64,000 bases of DNA from Rhyacichthys aspro (lineage: Eukaryota > Chordata > Actinopteri > Gobiiformes > Rhyacichthyidae), in contig CM072165.1 of assembly GCA_036850595.1 (NCBI GenBank), positions 15,862,630-15,926,629 of the forward strand. The letters run 5' to 3'. Positions 1 to 14,174 of this stretch are shown piece by piece (the first letter of the stretch is position 1; every line of letters begins with the position of its first letter). The notes under the pieces were generated by a model, which was given only the letters and a program-made list of their open reading frames with translations, ran no database searches and had not been told where the DNA came from. Made by a program: the position numbers and the translations under genes.

Positions 1-1618
1 CATAACTATTTCTTATGTGCATTTCACTATAAATACATACATTTACTTTGGGAAACAGGGATGTGATGACAACAACCCATACAATTAAGAAGATTTGAGA
101 GCACCTCTCACTCTCAGAATACAAACATGAAGAATTCCAAGAGCCTTCCACAGGAAAAAAAACATCTCTTGCTCCACTTGTCTTCGTCTGCAGCTGGTAA
201 AATTCCTGCTCATGCTGGTTATTTCTTCTCATTTCCATCTCTCTACCATTTTGCAGCTGCATGAACATCTGAACGAGCTTAAAATCCAAAAGACGTGTGG
301 GAAGGGGGCACCCAGCACCCGATCATTTTCTTTGGACACACCCACTCATCTTGCCTGTCCATCTCACAGCCATCAGCTCAGCAATCATGCGACGCTGGAG
401 AAGGCAGCAAGCAAGAGGAGGAGGAATAAGAATGTAATAGACCCAGAGTGCAGCTGCTTGACATTTGAGACTGGAACACGCTGGACTCCACTGACGCTCA
501 GGCGTTGATTTGAATAAATGTGAACAAATGAACCTGGGTCTGGACAACAACCGGAATCCAATCATTTATTTTTCAAAAACCTGGAGTTATGGAAATACTT
601 CGTAAGGTCTGATCTAAAGTCAGCACTGAGCGCTAAAGCCTCTGCCACTTTAGGCTAAGTCTGTCAGAGAGCAAACAAGATCTAGATGAACTTCTGGATT
701 CCATTTGTTGTAAGCCAGCCACTCCCAATTAGCGGACCGCGGGCCGAAAGCCCGACTGGACCGCAACAACCCATTCGACACAATGAATGAAAAATTATGT
801 GTGCAACTTTTTTGAATTTTGACCTTTTACCACACCATACACTTGACTTATGACAGCTGAAATATGTAACTTGAATCATAAGTTAAAAAATATGCAAAAA
901 CTTTAATGCAATAAAATAAAAACGACTGTAATAAATGTATCTGAATTATATTATCCCCCTTATATCCACATTTTTATTTATTTTTTGCCTGTAATGCTTA
1001 TACGCAAACACTAAGACTATTACTGTACTGTAAACTACTGTAAGATCATAATGTCTGGGTGATATTTCATCAAGAAAACACCTTTAGTAACCCTTATGGA
1101 GTAAAAGAATATAAATAATCAGTGACTGTCTGTAAAATGACTGAAGAATCAAAACTTTCAAATGAGGTATAGCATGTCCATGTTCACAAAAGTTTGGACA
1201 TGGTTATTTGTGCACAAACCAGTCAGTGTTGGAGAAATACACTACACTTATAGATACGGAGAAATGATTTTTGCTTCTTCTCACTGAGGGTGACCTTATA
1301 CTAAACTTATTTCCTGAGAGGATACTGAACATATACAGGACACACAAGGTGACAATTCTGAATTAGGTAGGTCACTGGTTATTACACAATTGCAGAGTAG
1401 CTGACTCTGTTACTGTTATTGCTATGAACTGAATGATATAACATTTCCATTTAACTTAGATTTGTTTATGGTAAGTGTATAAAAAGGGTAGGCATGGAAA
1501 TTCAGTATACAGCATAAGACAAACACTGGTATTTCTTTTCCCAGACTTTGTTTTCAGTGCAATTGGAATGTTTATTATGGATAAGATGCTATATATGCAA
1601 TAGTTTGAGTCAGTACTG
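1..1618. other. Unassigned AT-rich noncoding sequence
   Basis: I recognise no exon or RNA gene here. The short open frames have no family resemblance and overlap on both strands. A short CpG-rich patch at about 726-765 (AGCGGACCGCGGGCC) stands out from the CpG-poor surroundings and may be a worn hAT-type terminus, but no partner end was found. Confidence 0.6.
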
Positions 1619-1900
1619 ACATTGGTTAAAAATGTTTGCCCCCCGTCCGATCAACTCTATGTCTGCGGAGCGACACTGTTAGGTCTTGGGGGAAGATGAC
1701 AAGATGGAGCGAGTCAAATCAGTGGTTTGGAGATTTACTCTTATTATAAAGTACATAATTGTTGCTGAGTACAAAATGGCACACTTCGAGCAGCCGCTGT
1801 CGCTCTCTGACAGTTCAGCAGCAGGGGGCACTCTCACTCACAGACTTGGAGGCACGTTCACGAGCAGAGCAGGCTCAAGAGGGTATAGAAACTTAAGAAA
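1619..1900. other. CpG-richer fragment, possibly an old repeat
   Basis: This stretch has more CpG and G+C than its flanks and contains the CTCF-like site at 1819-1832. A 72-codon frame (1686-1904, +) crosses it but resembles no family I know. It may be a dispersed-repeat fragment or a small regulatory patch. I cannot decide which. Confidence 0.3.
1819..1832 (+). promoter_or_regulatory. CTCF-like core motif
   Basis: CAGCAGGGGGCACT matches the vertebrate CTCF core (CCASYAGRKGGCRS) at nearly every position. It is an eye match only, and binding is inferred. Confidence 0.45.
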
Positions 1901-2846
1901 CTAATTGGGGACAAGTGACAAGCTGTTGAAGCTCTGCTGAGTTGTGTTGTGAGATGTGTTACTGTTTGATGTCAGCTCACGTTAAGATCACCAGTTGTAC
2001 CTTAATTCTATGAAAAGTTTTGGGTGCTAATGTTTCTCTTACTACAGGGTTTCTGATGTAATAATGAACATACAGTATATCACATATACCAGTTAAAAGC
2101 AGCACTGTGCTAATGTTCTGCATCAGTTGAAAATTACCACACAGGAATCATAAAAAATTTATCGCAAATAATCTCAAAGCCTTCCAATGATGAACAGTAA
2201 CTGAGTCTGTTAAAGGGTTGTCAGAAGGCTGCACTTGAATATGAAGAATTACTGCTCTGAAATCTCCCCTCTTCCCTTTAAAGCAACCAGTTCTTACATT
2301 TTACAGCAAAAATAACTGTTTAAAGATAGACTCACTGAACTATTTGGAAAACAGGGTCAATCATTTTTGGCCTTTACAAATTTAGGCTGGAGAATTAAAA
2401 AAAAAAAAAAAAGCTGCATTTTGTGCACTGTCTTGTTTCTATATGAACAACACTGACATATTCACAGCATATTTCATTCATTCTCCAGATGCTTTGGGTA
2501 TTATTGCTCTGTTCTGTGGTTGGGTCAGTCACACTCTAAACAGATAACAAAAAAATTACGTCATGCTCATTGCATTGTGTATGATCCAGCTGCATTTACA
2601 ACAACAACAAAAGGCTTCAACTCAAGTTATAGTTTCCTTCCAGTGATGAACACCAGGAAAACGAGTCTTCTTGTTGAATATTAATCATGATGTGGTTAAA
2701 TATATTTGTCACTTTGTAATAGTCAAACTGAATTCAATTAAAGTTGCACAAAGAAATATAGAGACTAACTATGGACTACACTTCCACAGGTCATACTGGT
2801 CCAACTATATTTGTCCTTTGGCATCATCTGATTGGCCTGTTACTGT
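1901..2846. other. Unassigned noncoding sequence
   Basis: Apart from a 16-base A run near 2397-2412 I see no gene, repeat boundary or RNA in this AT-rich stretch. Confidence 0.6.
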
Positions 2847-3736
2847 TTAAAGAGTAACTCAACCCTAAAACAACTTTTTTTAGCTGATGGTGTGTATAAA
2901 TTGGGCTTTAGTAATACAGTTCATAGTTTATCATCCTATTTTTGACAACATTTGAAAAACCCGTCTAATTCCATAAATATGGTGTAAAACACATGTAAAA
3001 CCGCATGAGTGCTGCCCTCCTCAGGTTAAACGCTGCTGACCGTACTTCCTGATCATGATGACATCATGATGTACGTTAACCACACCTTTGTAGCAGGTAA
3101 CCACACCTGCGGGACAGCCCTCAGTACAAGCTCACACCTCCTGAGGTGGTCTCTGTCAGAACTAGGTCACTGCAGCAACTGAACACGGTCACACCATAGA
3201 GTCACACAGAGCGACACACGCACGGATGAAAAAAAAGAAAAAACACGAGTAGATAGATTCACCCTTTTTTAGATCATCAGAGACAGATATTTTGGGGCAC
3301 GCTGCCGCTGGCTCCTGTTTGTTATTTTGCTCTGTTCATGTCGTAAAAAGTTTAGAAGAATAAGCTCAGTCTACCGTAGTTTATGATGTGTTCAAGTGCT
3401 CACACACAGCGTCGTTGCAGAGTAATCGATATGTTGTTCTTAGTTTGTTCATGTCATGTGTTTTTAACTCCTAAAGACGGAGTGTTACCGTTGATTTTTA
3501 TTCATGTCTCAATGTTTACTGAGTAAATCAGCCGGGCATATTAGCACTAAACACTACAAACAGGTCAGGTTTAACGTTACCTTTTTTTTTTTTTTTTTTT
3601 TAACAAAGTCTTAATGCTGTTAAATACAAGTTCACATAAATGCAGCATTAGTCTGAGCGGCGCGCTGCAGACACTGTACTGTCTCTCTATAGAATAGTGT
3701 TCACTATATCTACATCAAAATTAATCTAAAGCAATC

Positions 3737-3795
<59 letters not shown>

Positions 3796-4177
3796 CAGTT
3801 TATGCTTTGTGCATTAGCCTAAATGCCAAAGTTACTCTACCATCACTGCACCCGTTTTCTCTAAAACTGCCTCGTCAGTCCGTGCTTCGGGCTGAGACTG
3901 GGCTTGTTGTTCTGGCTCAGGCCTGGTGTCCACAGAGAAACCAAGTCCCTCCAGTTCAGGTGAAAGAGGAGAATAAAGAGGGACCGCTCCGTCGCAAAGA
4001 TACTTGTGCCAATCAAACATCTGTCAATCAATCAGTCTCTGTGGGTCTCAGGTACACGCCCCTCACTTAGCCTCGCCCTCAGCTCGTCCCCTCTGTCTCT
4101 GCTGGGCTCTGCCCACTTTTTCAAGACTTTTTAAATTTCGTCTGTGGGTGGAGTTAAGGGGGTGAGTTACTCTTTAA
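2847..4177. mobile_element. TTAA-target DNA transposon (piggyBac- or Kolobok-type), non-autonomous
   Basis: TTAA at 2847-2850 and 4174-4177 flanks inverted ends. The left end reads AGAGTAACTCAACCC and the right end, reverse-complemented, AGAGTAACTCACCCC, so the first 11 bases are identical. Duplicated TTAA is the hallmark of piggyBac and Kolobok elements; which of the two is not resolved. The 1323-bp interior holds no recognisable transposase. It holds a poly-T run (3582-3601), a 58-bp ATT microsatellite (3738-3795) and a 19-bp palindrome at 3052-3070 (two 9-base arms ATCATGATG around one A). Non-autonomous status is inferred from the missing transposase. Confidence 0.75.
3738..3795. repeat. 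(ATT)n microsatellite
   Basis: About 19 uninterrupted copies of a TTA/ATT unit inside the TTAA-target element. It is likely length-polymorphic. Confidence 0.95.
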
Positions 4178-4729
4178 TGGCTACCACATATATTTCAATA
4201 ACATTACAGTTCAAGCGATTTAGTTATTGCATGTTTATACTGCAACAACTATCGGTTTGTGATAATGGACAGATCTATGTTCATTCTACGTTACTTTACT
4301 TAAGATGGATTCCTATGTTTTTCTGGTCATTAAACACAAATGAAAGTATGACTGCCATTGTGAAACCCTTCTTGTCACACAGCCAATAACGGTAGTTGCA
4401 TTTTTATGCCTAAAAAAGACACAAAAATAAATGTAAAATAGATTTATGACCATAATTGGTTAATTTCTTGTGTATGTTAAAGTGTATATATAACTATAAA
4501 TGTATATATGACTATACAAGGTTTGGCAGAGTCTGAACACAGGTCTGTTTCACCAGAGGGCTCACCAGTGGAGCCACAAGCAACGCATTAGCTCAATGTT
4601 TATTATGGGCTCATATCATCATTTTCCACTTATATACATCAGTGACTGTCAACACAATACAGAAGAGATAATAGAATATGGTGAATGGAAGCAGTATAAA
4701 GCATGTTCACTTCAAAATGTCTTTCTTTC
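4178..4729. other. Unassigned noncoding sequence
   Basis: No gene is seen. It contains a CTCF-like core at 4550-4563. Confidence 0.55.
4550..4563 (+). promoter_or_regulatory. CTCF-like core motif
   Basis: TCACCAGAGGGCTC matches the CTCF core except at the first base and one base after the GGGC. Eye match only. Confidence 0.35.
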
Positions 4730-4995
4730 CCCTTTTAGTGCAGCACGCTCTCTCCACTTCATATCTTGCTTTCATTACCTGGAGAGGAAGTGGCGCAGGA
4801 GACAGAGTGTGGTTAAGGCAGGTGTGTATGTGGCAAAGGGATGAAAAAGGAGCAGAGGTTGACGAGGCGTTGCCGTGGTAACCAGGAGCGTGTCTGCGTG
4901 TGTGTGGGAGGGGGGGTTTGCTCGTTAGCCCAGCAGGTGCTAATGGCGATAAGGATGGGCCTCTATGTGGGGGGAGGGGGGTTACAGACAACAGG
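4730..4995. promoter_or_regulatory. Candidate regulatory element around an RFX X-box
   Basis: A patch of higher GC and motif density holds the perfect X-box at 4869-4882, an E-box (CAGGTG) next to TAAT near 4934-4944, and two G-runs on the plus strand (about 4908-4917 and 4969-4981). X-boxes are among the long motifs known to be enriched in vertebrate conserved noncoding elements. Conservation is inferred, not tested. Confidence 0.4.
4869..4882 (+). promoter_or_regulatory. RFX X-box, perfect consensus
   Basis: GTTGCCGTGGTAAC fits RYYNYY-N2-RRNRAC at every defined position. RFX-family factors bind this imperfect palindrome. Confidence 0.6.
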
Positions 4996-7801
4996 AAAAA
5001 CCCCATTTACCAAATCCCCCTTTTCTCTGCACTGCCCTGCACTCAGTTGTATAGATCTGTACTACATCAACATACAGGTCGTAATGAGTTTACAGACTAC
5101 AGTGCAGCATACAGTAAGTCCCAGTCCCTTCCCTCAGTTCCCAGCGTGGTCCACGGTAAGCTAATTTGGACACTACACACATTAATTTTCTCTGTAGCTG
5201 TTAATGACAGCACTGCCCACGTCTGTGGTAATAAATACTGATAAACACAAGTTATGTTTATTATAATCTTCTAGCATACCAAGGAGTTGGTCCAATATGC
5301 CTAGGTCCTTCATGTGCAGGGACCATACAGCACACTAATCAGTCACTACCAATGCATGCTGTGGTTTCTAACGGACTGCAGTGCACTATGAAATCTGTGT
5401 TAGCCCTACCATATTTGCATTTGCATCTATTCATACCCTTAAATGGTTAATCACATTGAGGCAACAATGATAAAGATGGCATTTGCAGCACCTTTAAATA
5501 AAACATATTATTAGTTAAAAATGATGCAAAACATTATGTCTGGTGTTGTCACGTGCTGTTACCATGAGTTATGTTCCTGCTGTATCCACACTACAGTGAC
5601 ATAGGTTTAATGTGTGATATTTTTTTCTTTGCTACAGCCCTGACCTGTGTGATTAGGGCTCTTTGGTCACACTCTGGTCGTTCTGTAAACAAGCACTATG
5701 TCACATTTTACACAAACCAAGGCTCACCCATTTGATTAGAGTAACACTTCAGAAATCAGGAGAGAATTGATCAATCAGGAGCACAGCAGGGGATTGTCTT
5801 AATGGGTGTTGCATGTGGCATTTTCAGCTCTGACAAAGTAATTATGAAAGAGGTAAGCGACGCACTGTGTGTGACAAACCTATCATGTAGTTCAGAAAGA
5901 ATAAGTATAAGATACTAATTATTAAAAATGCATGTCATAGAAGGAGAGCATAGTCGCTAAAAGCTACATTTTGTGTTGAATTTAAAGAAATCTTCTTGTA
6001 TAATTTGTCTATTTTTATATTCTTGAATTATGCCCTGAAGAAGCCCTCCATAACTGGGGACATGTGCACCATGTCTCACTGACACCAAAACACTTACAGT
6101 ATCCCTGCATTTAACACACTCAAGGTTAATTTAGGTTTGAAATTGTGTTTTTATTTTTTCTGCATAGAATCAATTATTTAGAAGAGCGATGTTGGACAGG
6201 AAGACTGGCATCTCTTAGTACAACCCACCTATCTCATTGTATGTTTTCTTTCACTACTACAGTCAATGTAGGACTGACACAAACTTACAGTTACGTTTAA
6301 TACTAAATAAAGGCACAGCTAGAAACATGTCTTCTCAGAATGCACTACAGTGTGAGCTACAGTGTACAGTTTAAGCTTTTTCAGTCACTCCGTTTTTACA
6401 GCGCTGCAGCCTTTTTGGTCACATGACTGGGTTCCTATCCTTTCATTTCAGCTGCACCGGTGGCTCTTGTTTCAACAACTACCGGCCCCTTCCATCTTGC
6501 CCTCTCTTAATCCACTTTACCCGGCTGCATTTCTTACACTGGCCTCTCTTCCAGCCCTTCATCCTGTTCTCTACCCATCTCTACAGCTCTCCAGGACAGA
6601 TGGAATATCAGGTCTCTTTACAGAGTACAAGGAAAGAAGAGACAGGCTGGGGATATTCGAATCAAATCTCAAAATCATTTTCGAAGACATTATCACTCCT
6701 CAATTGTGATCAAAAAGATCAACACTTCACAAAATAGGATCATATTTGCACCACTAACCCAAACAATAAAGGAACAAAATGAGAAGACATGCACATCTGA
6801 GACAGTTTTATCCCAGTGCAGTCACTTCTGATGTGTTATCAGCACTACCTCATACTGGCCAGAACCTGCTGAAGGTGCACCACTGGACATTGATATGCAA
6901 TGTGCACATGTATACCAAGAGTACTTTAAGTTTGATTCGCACTTCGCATTTGTCTATTTTTAATGCAATTTTGTACTTTGCTCTGGAGTGAACAATTGTT
7001 GCTGTCAAATTCCTTTCATGTTCCATATAAGTGACTATTAACTAATTCTGATTGCGGTTTAGTTCACATTTAATGAGAACAAATAGTAGCTGCTCTGAAC
7101 AGAGTGACATCAGAGTGGCCTACTGTAGTCAAGACAGGATTTAAAAGGATCTAGCTCAGGGCAAAGTGAACAAGGCCCTTCAATAATGCAATATGTTGTG
7201 AAACCTGAGGAATTTTGAATTGCAAGATTTGTTACATAATTTTCCAGGATGAACATTTATTTGACGTATAATAATTTCGATCAGTTCCAGTGTTTGTCCA
7301 CTTGGAAGTTTCTTCTGTTTTGTGCTTGACCCTCCCTGACCTCTCAGTCATTTCCTGTCGTGTTTTTCCCTTTCTCTGAGCTCTTTGTTTTCGCTTCTCT
7401 CTGGACTCTTTCTCCTTGTGCAGACCCCAGCCGTTAGTACACTGTCATTTCATGTATCTCAAGTTCACACAGCCTGATGCTAATTAAAATAGGAGCACCC
7501 AAGGCCCAGCCACTTGTGAGCACAAAGGGAACACGGCGCCGCTATTCAGCCTCTTCACATCAACGTACCACACTGTGGTTCAGTACAAGGCTCTTGGCTG
7601 ACGCACTAATGTGTTTACATCCTGTCCGCCTCTATAGACACACAAATATTTCATTCCACTTAATAAGTGAACGAATAAAAGCTCCAGTGATTATTGTTGC
7701 TGGTGAACCCCATCAGAGTTTCTGTTTACACAGCATTGTAAAAGACTATATGCATTTATGTTGTTTTAATAGAGAGGAAGAATTAGACACTGAATAAAAG
7801 A
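4996..7801. other. Unassigned noncoding sequence
   Basis: About 2.8 kb with no supportable gene. The frames at 6362-6709 and 6423-6737 overlap in two phases across the same pyrimidine-rich stretch, show no domain and look like chance. Confidence 0.6.
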
Positions 7802-8085
7802 TGATTCATTTTCTTCTGCTTGTCAGGTGCAATGGCCAGTTGGTCGCAAAGCTGACACTTAGAGACACACCCTGACAGACAGCCATTCGCTCTTACATTC
7901 ATTTACTTGGAACAATTTAGATTTCACCAATTCTCCTTTTGTTAATCTTTGGACAGCGGGAAGAAGCCAGACAGAGAGAACCCACTGTAACATGGGGGGA
8001 ACACTCCTTACAGAAAGGCATAAGATTTGAACACACAACCTTATACGTTGTACCCAAACTGAGATGATGATATGGCAATGGTACA
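7802..8085 (-). repeat. tRNA-derived fish SINE, Mermaid/DANA-like, diverged copy
   Basis: Read on the minus strand it shows a B-box-like GTGTTCAAATC, the central block with CTTTCTGTAAGGAGTG and GTGGGTTCTCTCTG, a GTCCAAAGA block, then GTCTCTAAGTGTCAGC and a GAAAATGAAT-type 3' end near 7803. This is the order seen in the copy at 15060-15376. The family name rests on recall of the conserved block; the shared order within the window is observed. The 5' limit is approximate. Confidence 0.65.
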
Positions 8086-8245
8086 GGACCTCCAGTTAGT
8101 GGTTACCATTGCCTTGCTATGTTGAGGAACTTTAGGAACATAGTTTTAAATTACATTTGCTATGTATGAGCAGTGTTGTGAGCAGTGATATTATTTTATT
8201 TGGTGAACAAAAACACACATTTACAATCCATACATACTCTCTTTC

Positions 8246-9270
<1,025 letters not shown>

Positions 9271-9400
9271 TGTTGATTTATTTATTTATTTCTTATTTAA
9301 CCTTTATTTAACCAGGGAAAAAAATGTGTTAAAAGGGTTAAAAACCTCTTTTTCAAGGGACTCCTGGCCAAGAGGCAGCAGCAGGTAGAACGCAAAGTTG
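9271..9400 (-). repeat. Dispersed fish repeat with (AAAT)n-type tail
   Basis: The plus strand reads TTATTTATTTATTT, then CCTTTATTTAACCAGG, then a block with TTTTTCAAGGGACTCCTGGCCAAGAGGCAG. I recognise this arrangement as common in fish genomes. On the minus strand it ends in an AAAT-rich tail, as expected for a retroposon 3' end. The family is not named with confidence. Confidence 0.5.
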
Positions 9401-9980
9401 CATCATACACATTTAGCCTTAATCTATTCAAAACACATATTCAGAAAGTGAAATTAACCATTCATTTGTTGCCTTTTCTGTGCTTCATGAATCCATCAGT
9501 GATTTTCAACAGTTTTCTTAACATGTGCCATTTCTTTGTAGACTGTTGTATTAATCTCTGTCTGTTCATGTTTTTTTTATGTGTAAACATCTGGTGGTAA
9601 GCAGACAACACTAGATATAAACTGAAATAAACTGAGTAACAGATGTATCCCACATGAAGGATTTCATTACCACAGTTTATCAGGACAATATGCTTACGAT
9701 GGATATCATAGAGCCTGGGTGCAGCAGGAAAAGTCGCACTGCAGCCTGGAATGACCTTTTTTCTTTTTACAAGGATAGCTCAAGATAGATCTGTGCCTTT
9801 CCCAAATGCAAATGTGTCCCCTGCTCTTACTGATGCAAATTTAATACAAGAAGCCTTCTGTGAACACAACACAGCCCCGCTCTGAAGTGCTCCCTGTGTA
9901 AAAGCACAAGGCACATGCTGGAGTCAGCGCTGTCTGTTAAACATACCTGTCAGCGCTTTGTTTCAGCCTTTCCTGTTTCC
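9401..9980. other. Unassigned noncoding sequence
   Basis: Nothing supportable is seen. Confidence 0.6.
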
Positions 9981-10190
9981 TCATGGCCATGAAATGAAAA
10001 TCCCATGGATGGTCACACTACCAAACAGAATGTATTGTAATCGCGCCTGAGTGATTCGACGCTGATGCACTGCGGGCGAGGCTTCTGGCTGTGGCAAGCT
10101 CAAGGAGAGGCGGCAATCATTCCCAGAGGCAGTGTAGCAGGGTAATTTTCTATTGTCTGCCATGTTTCTCAATCAGAATGGCTGACCTTA
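9981..10190. promoter_or_regulatory. Candidate conserved noncoding element
   Basis: This has higher sequence complexity and CpG (TAATCGCGCC, TTCGACGCTG, CACTGCGGGCG) than the flanks, with no stop-free frame that resembles a protein family. Conservation is inferred from composition only. Confidence 0.25.
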
Positions 10191-13100
10191 AAGTGCTATA
10201 GTAGATGATGTTGTAGCTGCACTGAGAACAAAAAAACATGCACTGCTTTCTTCACATTTAAACCGGCCTCTGACAGTATGAAACAGAAGTTTAAATCTTT
10301 ATCAAGCCATTAAAAAGAAAGAGGGAATTGATTGCTATCTTGGCTGCCTTGTTTGGTTTGGTATTTTAAAATTGATTGTTTTTGTCTAGTTACTCAGAAA
10401 GAAAGCTTCCATAACATAATAACTCAGTGTGAGTCATAAACAGTCAAGGCACTTAGGCTGTTTAAACAGAGATAGAAAGCAGTGACAGGAAAAAAAAAGT
10501 GTGCGTCAAAGAATATGTATGAGATAGGTGCTGACTAGTGTTGTGTAACAGTGCAGGCTAGAATAAGATGGTGGTGTAAAATGAGTAGAAATTAATAAGG
10601 AATACCCTTATGAGAATTATACATGAACAAATGGTTACAATACAAATAAGTGATCATCCATCTAGCACCCACTGCACTAAAGTTTGCAGTATTTTTCTAT
10701 TTAAGCTGTGGTCAAGACCTGTTTTTGTGAAGGGTGTGCATGGCCATTAGGCAGAAAGAATGAACTGAGTGAATTGCTTAAGGAGTTTAGTGTGAAATGT
10801 GGAAATGTAACGTCCCATCCAGCCTTTGCTCACTGTTATTTCCTGTTCAATCTTCAATGGTACCAGACACAAAGATTCACCAACACAAGACCGAGTATCT
10901 ACACAACTGCCTTTACATTACAATACAAGAGGCTTAACCAGGGCCAGTTTAAACACAGACAACACTATAATCCATATATTTCATAAAAAGTAAACTGCTT
11001 TGTATTCTCCTCACTGGCAGTTTTCCCCATAGTCTGGTCCCATTACTTAACCTTCATATATGGTGGCACCAAGTCACTATTTAATATTCTGCTGAATACC
11101 TATAGGGTAAAACGACACTCAGTTTCAACTTTAGTATAATACCGTTACAAGCTCCATAAAATGACATAAGTGTGTGCTCAAATCCCACAAATGACTTTTA
11201 TAATCAGGTCCACCTGTCAGCTGTGATTGGAGTTTTCCCTAAAGGTGGGAAAATCTATTAGTCACACTCCAATCTCTCTTGGAAATTGTGAGGTCAGAGA
11301 AACATTATTATGTACTTTCTCACAATATAATAAAAGTGTTCCATAAAGTTAATCCTAATGAGCATGGTTTAAGTATAGTATATTTGTCTGTAATAACAAG
11401 TTGTAACAGGTTTTGTTACTGTGAGGCTAGGGCTGTCAGGTAATTGTAGATGGCTTAATATCTTGTTGACCCACCTCCAAAAACCCTTCATTCAACTTTT
11501 TTCCCAGTTATGATATTCACTGTATGTATATATGCACCATTATGAAGCACTTTGCATGAAGAGTGTGCCGGGAAATGGCGTATTATGCAAATACTCCAAA
11601 GCAGATAGAGGATGCAGTGATGCACAGAGCAACAAGGACACCAGAACACTTCTGCAGAGGATCCTGAATGAATAAACCACTGATGCAACCCAAGGACTCT
11701 ATCTCACCTTTGTCTCTGTTTCAAAAATAAACCAGGTGTGCGGTAGCTGTCACCTCAGGGATGAAACCGTGAGGAAAGTCCCAGCAGAGAAGACATTCCT
11801 GGGCTGTGAAAGCAACAACACCTCCTTTTTATCACGCCCAGATTGGAATGGGGTCCAAATGCCCGCGGGGTGTATATGACCCGCCTGTGCAGACTCAGAC
11901 TCGGTACTGTCTTCGCAAACAGCTGGATAGAGAGGATAGAGACATCATCTGTCACAGCTGTCAGCCAGACGCCTCCAGCTCCTGACAACAACTCCAAAAC
12001 ACACATGTAGCTCTACAGAAGACAGAGGTTTTCATCATTGTGTCAGCTGAGTGGCAGCCATTGCAACTGCTCTGTTTCAGCAGCTTTGTCAATAGGTTTT
12101 TGTCATTCCATTTGCACTGTAGATACTAAGTAGGAAGTACTTGTGGGTTTTGGTACAATCATGCTTTTTGGATGTGTTTAAAGAAAGTAATGTGTCAAGT
12201 AATACAGTGAACAAATCTGACATTCCCTAGGAACTATGGAAAAGAAGTTTCAGGAATAAGTTTGTGCTGAGGACTAGTATTTCATCTTCATGAAGTATAC
12301 CTTTATGCTGGTTAGAAAATGTCATCATGGAATCTTGTTGGAATCTGTATCTTGGAAGGTGCTTTTTATCAAGACACCCTTACAACATTTCCAACTCAAG
12401 TTTGTTACATTTGATATGTTTATTTATCCTATTATTGAGCACAGCAGTACATTGGCAATGTGTATACCTAGAAGATGATGGATTTATTTTTGACTTAGAT
12501 TTTTTACAGTCATGTTTATTGAAATTAGCAGCAAGGGACAGAGGAAAAACAAAGGTGCTGTGTGTAGAACCAAATGTTGGGCAGGATTGACTGGCATCAT
12601 CAAGAGAGATAAAAAGTGTAACATTTTAATTTTTTATGGACATTTAGCAAATCAACATGGTGCTGCATGAGTGGCAGCCAGTTACTGTTGCTCTGTAATT
12701 TTTGTTAATAATAAGAATGTTTTTTTTTATGTTGATGGTCAATCCTAGATGCTAGTATTTTGTTGCTGGTGTAAGCTACAGAAAAGCATGTGGTTTATTT
12801 AGATGAATCAAAACCAAATTGGCACAGTGCACATGCTATTGGTGTTTTTTCTCCATGCTGTTTTACCAACTGACACTGGACAGACTGTTGATGCAACAGA
12901 CAGACAGATGTAAGAGTGTGTCCTTTAAATCTCACAGACTCAAACATGTCGGCTCTAACTTCTATCTTGTTTTAATGCTACAATAGAGACGTCAGCTTTC
13001 ACATTCTGACAGGCAACGATCCAAACACAGCCGCCCACAAATTCCACATCCAGATGCATGTGCACACACATTCTGCCTGTAAACACTCCAATTACCTGAG

Positions 13101-14170
13101 AGCAGTATGGGGTCAAGGTGTAATAGTGGTTTCATTATCATAGCAGTTATTATGTTAACCTAGCATGTAAGAGTCAAAGCCACACACAGACATGAGTGAT
13201 GATAGGGTGACAGTGTAGGCCGACAGCACTTCCATAGGTACATGCACTAGGTGATTACAATAAAACATACGCATTTAGCTGCAGACCATGCACTAGCAGA
13301 GGTTTAGCCCATCAAATAAATATGTATTTGACAAGCAAAATTCACCACCAAATAGCAATCTAGACATGGATGGACAAGCTGCTGACATTTTCAAAACAGC
13401 CACTTTGAAACTGTGACACCAGAATTCCAATGTAATGCATCGGCTGATAGGCTATGCTGTAACTATGTTAAAAACTCCAGTGGCTAAGTACTTCCTGATA
13501 CACTTCATCCTGTGTGCTGTCTGTTTAGACCGTAACTCAAAGCAAGGAAATGCTTGAAAAGGATAAATGGCACTCATAAGAATGTTGGATGGCAAACAAC
13601 AGGATGTCTTGGGCCTCTGTTTACTTTAAGATGCTAGTTTCCAAACTGCACAATGTGCACACAGCAAAGAATGATATCCCTATTCTTACTATTAGCCAAA
13701 ATATTAGTCTACGAGGCAGAACCGAACCTTCCTATACACACGCAAGTTGTATAGGGCCCTGCAATGAAAGGACCTCCTGTCTATCTTTCAAAGAGATGGT
13801 TATAAGGTCTGATGGTCAACTGTCTGTCAATCAACATGCAGCCTAGATACAGCATAGTTCCGCCTTTCTCGAAATGTCACTTTTGGATTGGTTTTTGGCT
13901 CATTCATGGTTCCACGTAAATTTTGCAGCAAGAGAAGCTCCGTCTGAGCAGCACTGTGCAGCTAGAGATGAGCTACCGCCTGCTGCAGATCTGTCTGTAT
14001 GATAGTAGGCAATAACTGCTTTATATCTTCATGTGGCACAAATGTAGTTTCACAGATGTTTGCTTATGATGGAAACTCAAATGACATGATTCTAAGGAAA
14101 AAAAAACAGTCCACGTTACTCACAAACACTAAAGAGCAGTGGTGTCCAGATTTTTCTGTCAAGCCCCCCT
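10191..14170. other. Unassigned noncoding sequence
   Basis: Nearly 4 kb with only short chance frames (for example 10708-10986, 13589-13846). A modestly GC-richer patch lies at about 11740-12010. No repeat ends or RNA genes were recognised. Confidence 0.55.
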
Positions 14171-14174
14171 TTGA

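Noticed and set aside
3832..4020. Minus frame starting FDWHKYL, faintly like an MBT-domain start
   Set aside because: Similarity covers under a dozen residues and the frame lies inside the TTAA-target element. The start codon is also not ATG at the frame limit.
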